64,000 nucleotides of DNA from Macrostomum hystrix (lineage: Eukaryota; Platyhelminthes; Macrostomidae), in assembly GCA_950097015.1 (NCBI GenBank), contig CATNEN010000008.1:124001-188000 (forward strand), in the 5' to 3' direction. Shown piece by piece: positions 57,230 to 64,000 of this stretch; within the stretch, counting starts at the first letter, position 1, and every line of letters starts with the position of its first letter. The notes under the pieces are model-generated. The model saw nothing but the letters and a program-made list of their open reading frames with translations. It did not search any database and was not told the origin of the DNA. The translations under genes were made by a program, and so were the position numbers.

Positions 57230-58445
57230 AAGATTCTTAAATCTATTATCTTCCCAATTCCCAAACTTTAAAGCCTCACAATCACTAAAAGCTTCACAAC
57301 CCCAAGCTTCACAATCCCCAAACTTCACAACCCCCAAACTTCACAATCCCTAAGCTTGACAATCACCAAACTTCATGGTCCCCAAACTCCAAAATCCCCA
57401 AGCTTCACAATCCCCAAACTTCACAATCCCTAAGCTTGACAATCACCAAACTTCATGGTCCCCAAACTCCAAAATCCCCAAACTTCACAACCCCCAAACT
57501 TCACAATCCCTAAGCTTGACAATCACCAAACTTCATGGTCCCCAAACTCCAAAATCCCCAAGCTTCACAATCCCCAAACTTCACAACCCTAAGCTTCACA
57601 ATCCCCAAACTTTACGATCCCCAAACTCCAAAATCCCCAAGCTTCACAATCTCCAAGCTTCACAATCCCAAAACTTCACAATTCCCAAACTTCACAATTC
57701 CCAAGCTTCACAATCCCCAAGCTTCACAATCCACAAGCTTCACAATCCCAAAACTTCATAATCCCTAAACTTCAAAATTCCCAAGCTTCACAACCCCAAG
57801 CTTCACAATCCCCAAACTTCACAACCCCAAGCTTCACAATCCCCAAACTTCACGATCCTCAAACTCCAAAATCCCCAAGCTTCAAAACCCCAAGCTTCAC
57901 AACCCCAAGCTTCACAATCCCCAAACTTCACGATCCCCAAACTCCAAAATCCCCAAGCTTCACGATCCCCAAACTCCAAAATCCCCAAGCTTCACAATTC
58001 CCAAGCTTCACAACCCCAAGCTTCACAATCCCCAAACTTCACAACCCCAAGCTTCACAATCCCCAAACTTCACGATCCCCAAACTCCAAAATCCCCAAAC
58101 TTCACGATCCCCAAACTCTAAAATCCCCAAGCTTCACAATTCCCAAGCTTCACAACCCCAAGCTTCACAATCCCCAAAAATCACAACCCTAAGCTTCACA
58201 ATCCCCAAACTTCACGATCCGCAAACTCCGAAATCCCCAAGCTTCACAATCTCCAAGCTTCACAATCCCAAAACTTCACAATTCCCAAACTTCACAATTC
58301 CCAAACTTCACGATCCCCAAACTCCAAAATCCCCAAGCTTCACAATCTCCGAGCTTCACAATTCCCAAAACTTCACAATCCCAAAACTTCACAATCCCAA
58401 AACTTCACGATCCCCAAAACTTCACGATCCCCAAAACGTCAAAAT
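57230..58445. repeat. 16-bp-based minisatellite, about 75 subunits, upstream of ilvD
   Basis: Alternating 15-17-bp subunits such as CTTCACAATCCCCAAA, CTTCACGATCCCCAAA and CTCCAAAATCCCCAAG form a composite array with variable order. The array ends about 85 bp before the ilvD ATG. Plus-strand open frames of up to 128 codons are artefacts. Confidence 0.95.
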
Positions 58446-58530
58446 TCTCAAAACATAAAACTATGTACACTGCCTATGCGAACAAGATTGAAATCCCGAC
58501 ATTCAAAATCCCCGCAACCTGATTGTCCAG

Positions 58531-61500
58531 ATGGCCTCCTGCTCCTCTGCCTCCTCTGCGGCCTCTCTGCCGCGCCTCCACTCGTCGCTAGTCGTGGACG
58601 GTCCCGACCGGGCCGGCGCCCGCGCCATGCTACGCGGCGTAGGCCTGAGCAGTGCGGATTTCACCAGACCCCAGGTGGGCGTTGTGTCCTGCTGGGCCAC
58701 TGTGACGCCGTGTAATTTGAATCTGCGCGAGCTGCAGGATCTGGCCGGCGAGTCCGTTCGGGAGGCCGGCCTAGTGCCTATGCACTTTAACACCATCACG
58801 GTGAGTGACGGCATCAGCATGGGCACGCCCGGGATGCGGCTGTCCTTAATTAGCCGCGAGGTGATCGCCGACTCGGTTGAAACCGTCGCCCAGGCTGAAG
58901 GCTTCGACGGTCTGGTTTGTCTAGGCGCCTGCGACAAGAACATGCCTGGCATGGCCATGGCGATGCTCCGCCTGAACCGACCGGCTTTGTTTGTCTATGG
59001 CGGCAGCATAATGCCCGGCTGCGGCCGCGACGGCGCCAAGGTCGACATTCGATCTGTCTACGAGGCCATCGGAGGCTATCACAAAGGCAGCGTCAGCGGC
59101 AAGGTTAGCAAACATTGGAACTTTAGCAATATTATAGAAAAGTATACCCACCAGACCAATCCTTCAAAAGCCGCTCCAACCAATCGGGTCGCGCGTATCG
59201 CTTACCACCAAAGAAACTCTCTAACCCCTCGTCGCTTTTCCAGCCAATACTATGACACCTGACACAAGCCACCCCAAAAACTATCTATACCCTCGGGAGC
59301 TGCTCCAGCCAATCATATCACACCTGACATTAGCCACCCCAAAAACTATCTATACCCTCGGGAGCTGCTCCAGCCAATCATATAACACCTGACACTAGCC
59401 ACCTCAAAAACTATCTATACCCTCGGGAGCTGCTCCAGCCAATCATATAACACCTGACACTAACGACACTATGCCAAACACCCAGCTCCCATAAAACTAT
59501 CCGAGTTTCGCTTTTATTTTGAAACAGTTCTATTTGTTTTTTTAACGATAGAAATTTAAATAATCGATTTCCAACACAGCCCCAAATTAATGCAGCTTAG
59601 CAGCGGATTCGAGCTCAGGGATCTTGGTGCGAGAGGCAAACGCATCCCTTCTCCCTTCGTCTCCCCTTCGCCATCTCCCATCTAGGAGCTGTCCGACATT
59701 GAAGAATGCGCCGTGCCAGGGCCAGGCTCATGCGCCGGTATGTACACTGCCAACACAATGTCCTGCGCGCTGGAGGCAATGGGCCTCGCCCTACCCGGAG
59801 ACGCCTCGCCGCCGGCTGTCAGTGAGGAGAAGCGCAGCGAGGCGCGCCTTCAGGTTGGCGCCGCCGTTGCGAATCTGCTGCGCAAGGGAATTCGACCGCG
59901 CGACATTGTGACTTGGGAGGCGATGGAGAATGCGGCTGCCGTAGTGTCTGCTTTGGGCGGCTCAACCAACGCCTGCCTGCACCTGGTGGCCATCGCCAGG
60001 GAGGCCGGCCTCGCTGACTTCGGGCTGGACAACCTCCAGGCGGTGTTTCAACGAACCCCTGTACTGGCCGACCTGTTTCCCAGCGGGTGTCACGCCATGG
60101 CCGATTTGCACGCTGCTGGCGGACTGCGGCCGCTGCTACGGCGCCTGCTGAAAGCCGGCCTGCTACACGGATCGGCAGTAACTTGTACAGGACGTACGCT
60201 GGCTGAAGATCTGGAAGGTGTCGAAGATTATCCGGCCGGACAGAAAGTCATTAGGCCATTGTGTGAGTAATGAGTTGCGTCTTCCGACCAATCCAGAAGT
60301 CTTAAGGGTTGACCACCCCAAAATTTCTCTATCCCTTTTGGAGCCGCTTCAACCAATCAGGTCACGCTTAACAACCGCCACTCCAGAATTACTCTACCCA
60401 TTTAGGAGCCGCCTCAACCAATCAGATTACCCTCGTTTTTTCTGACCAGCCGATCCAATCAAAGCCACCGGCCACCTCGTTATCTTTCGCGGCAATCTCT
60501 GCCCGGGCGGCGCGGTTGGCAAACTAATCGGCGACGAAGGCGACAGCTTCTCCGGTCCGGCCGTGGTCTACGACAACGAGGAGGCCGCCTACGCTGGCGT
60601 CTCGCGCGGAGATGTTCAGGCCGGCCAAGTTGTTGTTGTGCGCAACGAGGGCCCTGTTGGCGGCCCCGGCATGCGGGAGATGCTGGCTGTGACTGCGGCC
60701 ATTCAGGTGAACACCTTGGCTTAGTCATTTGCAATAGAAGTCCACGGGGAGTGTTTCAATCGCCCACATTTTTCTTTTTTCTGTATCTCTTAAAATATTC
60801 AACCAGTTGCCGTGAAAATCCACACCACGGCCTATAATTTTCGGCTCTATCCGATGAAACAACTTCCAGAATCGCTAAAGAATTCAAAGATATCCAACAA
60901 TTCTCGTCGGTGTGTCTAGTGGCAAAAACCACCAATGTAGGCAAAAAGATTCTGCTCACAAAATTTCATTATGTAGTCATGTCTATTACTTTTTATCAAA
61001 TTGTATTGATTTTTGGTTGATTTATGGGGGGTCGGTGGCAGAGCGGTTAACGCGTTTGCCTCTCGCACCAAGGTCCCTAAGTTAGATTCCACAGCGAGGC
61101 CACATTTATTTGGGGCGCAGCGGCGGAGAGAAGGCTTGGGGGCTTGTCTTGCAATTTACGTCCTTGAGGGCCAACCTCCAAGGCACAGTGAAATGCACAC
61201 TGCCTGACGATGAGAAAGTCAGGGCAGATGTACACACCTGTGTGAGCGTATGCCTACGTACAGTATCTGTGTGCGTGTGTGCTCAGGAGTCAGCGAAATG
61301 GGCAGAATTGCCTCTTCGCTGGCTGCGGGTCTAGTGTCACTAAATGATGTGCCATTGCCCGCAGCCCTCCTACAATTATTATTTTTTTTTGATTTATACA
61401 CTTTTGAACCAATATGGATTCACCAGAGGTTTATAACAGAGCAATGTATCCTTGTCACCAGGCCAAGTGGTAGCTGTCGCGAAGCTATTTTGTTTCCTCG

Positions 61501-62194
61501 GGGAAAAATAGCGTAATCTTGTTGTGCCGTGCATATGCACTTTGCCCTGCTCTGTGTGTGACCCGTGTTTATGTCTGCCCCACCCCTTCCTACGCCCGTG
61601 CCTGCCTAGGTCAGGGTTTGTAAGAGTGAACTCTCGCTAGTCCCACTCCCAGGGTGGTTGGTTCTGCGAACTCTCGCGGAACCAATCAGACTTGTTAGGC
61701 CTAGGCAGGGTTGGGCTGGGACCTGGGTGTCTCGGGCGGTGGACCCTATCCCATCTCCCTCCGTCGGCCATTAGGCCAAGACACAACACTTTTTACTGTT
61801 AAGGATTTTGGCGAAAAATGGCGAAAGATTTTTTATTTCACATTTTTCCTAGGGCCGCGGCTTAGCTGGCCGGGTGGCTCTCATCACGGATGGCCGGTTC
61901 TCCGGTGCCACCAAGGGCTTTGTTGTAGGTCACGTGACCCCAGAATCGGCCATCGGCGGACCAATAGCCGCCCTGCGCACGGGGGATCTGATCGACATCG
62001 ATGGTCCCGGCCGGAGCATCAGCGTCAGACTGGGCGAGGCTGAATTCGCCACTCGAATGCGAAATGCGGCCGCGGTGGCGTCGGCTGCGGATACCGCAGC
62101 GCTGGCTCATCCGCCAGGCGGTTCGCGCACCTCCGTGCTGGCCAAGTACAGACGGCTGGTCAAGCAGGCCGATGAGGGCGCCATTGTGGCCTGA
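58531..62194 (+). CDS. ilvD: Dihydroxy-acid dehydratase (IlvD), intron-containing
   Basis: There are four exons: 58531-59103, 59686-60262, 60450-60706 and 61853-62194, all GT-AG with matching phases (0, 1, 0). Together they give 582 residues, the normal full length. The enzyme removes water from 2,3-dihydroxyisovalerate and its C6 homologue in valine/isoleucine synthesis. Three iron-sulfur cysteines are present in their motifs: TPCNLN (Cys61), GACDKNMPG (Cys134) and [14 protein letters not shown] (Cys207). Also present: [61 protein letters not shown] and the C-terminal [19 protein letters not shown]. Only about 20 residues precede the core, so organelle targeting is uncertain. Animals generally lack this pathway step. 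A related sugar-acid dehydratase role (IlvD/Edd superfamily) is the main alternative. Introns contain a SINE and host-type repeats, so it is integrated in this genome. Confidence 0.93.
59165..59465. repeat. About 65-bp tandem repeat in ilvD intron 1
   Basis: About three good copies plus diverged left units of ACCCCAAAAACTATCTATAC, CCTCGGGAGCTGCTCCAG, CCAATCATAT and CACCTGACA. Each unit carries a CCAATCA box. Homologous units occur in intron 2. Confidence 0.88.
59592..59645 (-). mobile_element. Fragment of SINE family A (tRNA head only)
   Basis: The minus strand reads GCGTTTGCCTCTCGCACCAA then GATCCCTGAGCTCGAATCC, matching the head of the copies at 40421-40797 and 61026-61388. The 5' end and the body are absent. 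It lies about 40 bp upstream of ilvD exon 2. Confidence 0.75.
60285..60440. repeat. Two diverged copies of the intron 1 repeat, in ilvD intron 2
   Basis: Two units of about 62 bp with ACCCCAAAATTTCTCTATCC, GGAGCCGCTTCAACCAATCA and GGTCACG correspond to the 65-bp units of intron 1. They fill most of this 187-bp intron. Confidence 0.8.
61026..61388 (+). mobile_element. tRNA-derived SINE, family A, copy 3, in ilvD intron 3
   Basis: The head starts GGGGGTCGGTGGCAGAGCGG, followed by the B box (GTTAGATTCC) and the family body ending in GCCCGCAGCCCTCCTACAAT and an AT tail. Direct repeats TTGATTTAT flank it at 61017-61025 and 61389-61397. It has the same orientation as the host gene. Confidence 0.9.
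61400..61840. other. Remainder of ilvD intron 3
   Basis: GC-richer unique sequence with TGAACTCTCGC repeated around 61630-61680 and GCCTAGG palindromes. It may be another unclassified element; no ends are clear. Confidence 0.35.
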
Positions 62195-62234
62195 TCTGCA
62201 GACTCCGAGGGACTTTCGGGCTAATGGCCAACTC

Positions 62235-62665
62235 GAGTGGATTATTGACCGAGTCGAGTACTTTTCGGGTAATGACCGACTCGTGTACTTTTGGGCGAAT
62301 GACCGACACGTGTACTTTTGGAGTAATGACCGACTCGTGTACTTTTGGAGTAATGACCGACTCGTGTACTTTTGAAGTAATGACCGACTCGTGTACCTTT
62401 GGGCTAATGACCGACTCGTGTACCTTTGGGCTAATGACCGACTCGTGTACCTTTGGGCTAATGACCGACTCGTGTACTTTTGGGGCAATGACCGACTCGT
62501 GTACTTTTGGGGCAATGACCGACTCGTGTACCTTTTGGCTAATGACCGACTCGTGTACTTTTGGGGCAATGACCGACTCGTGTACTTTTGGGGCAATGAC
62601 CGACTCGTGTACCTTTGGGCTAATGACCGACTCGTGCACTTTTGGGGATATGACAGACTCGGTTA
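62235..62665. repeat. 27-bp minisatellite, about 15 copies, in the ilvD 3' flank
   Basis: Units contain AATGACCGACTCGTGTACTT then TTGGGGC/GGGCT variants. The array begins about 30 bp after the ilvD stop, so it is probably in the 3' UTR. As 27 is divisible by three, both strands have open frames (one minus frame runs 244 codons into antisense ilvD exon 4); these are not genes. Confidence 0.96.
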
Positions 62666-62669
62666 GATC

Positions 62670-63310
62670 ATTTCTGACTAAATAATTTCTGGTATTTACT
62701 CCAAATTGAGAACTAACTAAGCTACCGGCTAACTTAAAGTCAATTTTCGAATCGACTAAGTTTTATGTAACTATTTTCAATTTTCTTAGCTCCAATACAC
62801 TACTTAGATTCACTATGAGTAGTGAGAGTGTGCAATCTATTGTTACTTTCATAATTTCCGCTAGCTAACGAATAAGAAGTGTGATTTTAAATAAAAAAAA
62901 TTTTTGTGACACAAGGAATCAAATGAAAACAATGTTACCTTTCACAGGTTAGTACAAATATACTAAAGCAAAACTTTCCATGCTTTCTACTTTTTTTTCA
63001 ATTAAGTCACATTTATCATTCAAATGTGAATGTGAATGTTTTACAATTAGCTACAGCAATACCAAACCCATAATACAGCCACCCACCTGCCGACTTCCTA
63101 ATGAAATTTATTCGATCCAAAATTAAAACTTTTTTTTGCTCGCAACAAAATTGCCGACAAAAAGGACAGCACAGACTGCCGATTTCATTGTGTTCTCCCT
63201 TCTAGCCCCGTTTTCTGATTGGCCGCCGATACCGCCAGCCAATTGGACGGATCGATTTCTTTATTAACCATTTAGCGGCCCTACAAACGGAACTGGGACA
63301 GTTGGAATTT
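62670..63310. other. Spacer between ilvD and the homeobox gene
   Basis: AT-rich. AATAAA at 62890-62895 may be the ilvD poly(A) signal. A CCAAT-type stretch (GATTGGCCGC, CCAATTGG) lies near 63220-63250, upstream of the homeobox exon. Confidence 0.4.
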
Positions 63311-63316
63311 ATATAG

Positions 63317-63864
63317 TCTCACATATTCCATTGCTTTACAACTCGAACTCTTGAAAAATGGATTTGTCACCAATCGCTTTATCTCCCGCTTCCGCCCCCG
63401 TTGGATTTGCGGTACCAGCATCAGGTCCAGCTTCACCGTCAGCCTCATCAGTTCCAAGCGACTGCCGACATTCAAATCAGCGGCGTCAGCAGCGGACGCG
63501 TTGTCAACAGCGGCGTCCTGCGCCGCGCCGTGTTCAGCGACGCCCATCGACGCGGCCTTGAGAAGGCCTTCCAGCGCCAGAAGTACATCGGCAAGCCGGA
63601 CCGCAGGCTTCTGGCCGATCGTCTGGGTTTAGGCGACTCTCAGGTAAGCTGATGTCGCCTGGGCTTGTGAGACCGGTCTGGAACTGCTCTCCGGTCCAAA
63701 ATTGCTTTCCAGATAAGTGCCAAATTGATGCCGTTTAGCGCCACTCTAATCTGCAGGTGAAAATTTGGTTTCAGAACCGTCGCATGAAATGGCGCAACTC
63801 CAAGGCGGCGGAGGCGGACTCGATGAACAACGATGCGAGCCGGACTAGCCAGGTGCAATCTTGA
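63317..63864 (+). CDS. DBX-class homeobox protein (N-terminus unresolved)
   Basis: Two exons are visible: one ending at 63643 and one at 63757-63864, with a 113-bp GT-AG intron. The homeodomain reads RRAVFSDAHRRGLEKAFQRQ, KYIGKPDRRLLADRLGL, GDSQ, then VKIWFQNRRMKWRNSK across the intron. KYIxKPDRxxLAxxLGLxDSQVKIWFQNRRMKWRNSK is diagnostic for DBX, which patterns interneurons in the neural tube and nerve cord. The intron between Q44 and V45 is the usual position in this class. The homeodomain frame runs back to a stop at 63314-63316 without an ATG. The good-looking ATG at 63358 is in another frame. An upstream exon is therefore expected, with an acceptor perhaps at GGTACCAG (63412-63419). After the homeodomain only about 20 residues precede TGA at 63862, unless GTGCAA at 63853 is a donor. 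Confidence 0.85.
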
Positions 63865-63897
63865 GAACAGAGAACTGCTAGGAATAAGTCTTCTTCT

Positions 63898-64000
63898 TCA
63901 GCTACTGCCGCTGCTGCTGCCGCTGCCGCTGCTGCTGCCTCTTCTGTTGCCACTGCTGCTGCCTGTTCTGCTACTCATAATTCTACTGTTGCTGCTCCTG
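63898..64000. repeat. Imperfect (GCT)n/(GCC)n tract to window end
   Basis: GCTGCTGCC-rich trinucleotide sequence right after the homeobox stop. It continues past the window. The polyalanine frame on the minus strand is a repeat effect. Confidence 0.8.

Noticed and set aside
61026..61100. tRNA gene
   Set aside because: It has A and B boxes but lacks a well-paired cloverleaf and continues into a repeated body; it is the head of a SINE. The same applies at 45187, 49414 and the minus-strand copies.
58531..62194. Bacterial contamination as source of ilvD
   Set aside because: Three phase-consistent GT-AG introns, a SINE shared with other loci and host-type tandem repeats all lie inside the gene.
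61862..62639. Minus-strand frames of 159 and 244 codons
   Set aside because: Antisense of the 27-bp array and of ilvD exon 4; the sense strand has a clear enzyme with spliced frame.
63771..63953. Polyalanine frame on the minus strand
   Set aside because: Translation of the GCT/GCC repeat antisense to the homeobox exon.

Overview
The window is animal nuclear DNA. The recognisable genes are metazoan or eukaryotic: the MICOS subunit MIC13, a C2orf69 homologue, DNAJC27 (RBJ), an FKBP12, the complex III subunit UQCRQ, the V-ATPase assembly factor TMEM199/VMA12, a glycine/glutamate-type Cys-loop anion channel and a DBX-class homeobox. All multi-exon genes have GT-AG introns apart from one lesion noted below, and tRNA-derived SINEs are scattered between and inside genes. 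An invertebrate fits best. A free-living flatworm or other lophotrochozoan is my guess, but nothing here fixes the phylum.

Layout. On the minus strand from 0.5 to 34 kb lie: a partial exon that may belong to poly(ADP-ribose) glycohydrolase; MIC13; a three-exon gene joining an RRM to a periphilin-like C-terminus; TMEM199; a short EF-hand protein of the neuronal-calcium-sensor type; and an unrecognised 239-residue protein. On the plus strand from 34.5 kb lie: the C-terminal half of the Cys-loop channel; C2orf69 homologue; FKBP12; DNAJC27; UQCRQ; a complete four-exon dihydroxy-acid dehydratase (ilvD); and the homeobox gene. The genes do not form one pathway.

About 40 percent of the window is tandem repeat. 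More than twenty minisatellites with periods of 16-65 bp (most often 20-34 bp) sit inside introns or directly beside genes. Nearly every intron longer than 300 bp holds its own array. The largest are a 32-bp array of about 5 kb, a 22-bp array of about 5 kb and a 21-bp array of about 3.8 kb. Most of the long open frames in these arrays are artefacts of stop-free repeat units. Two SINE families, a MITE with a 9-bp target duplication, a hAT-like element and two long inverted repeats account for part of the rest.

The points I would check first are: the intact, intron-containing dihydroxy-acid dehydratase in an animal; the channel gene, which has a TAA exactly where the conserved VSY tyrosine should be and an AT where its splice donor should be; the hairpin at 19.0-20.1 kb with paired p53-like decamers in each arm; the DNAJC27 intron that is open and in frame from end to end; and the strong link between introns and minisatellites.
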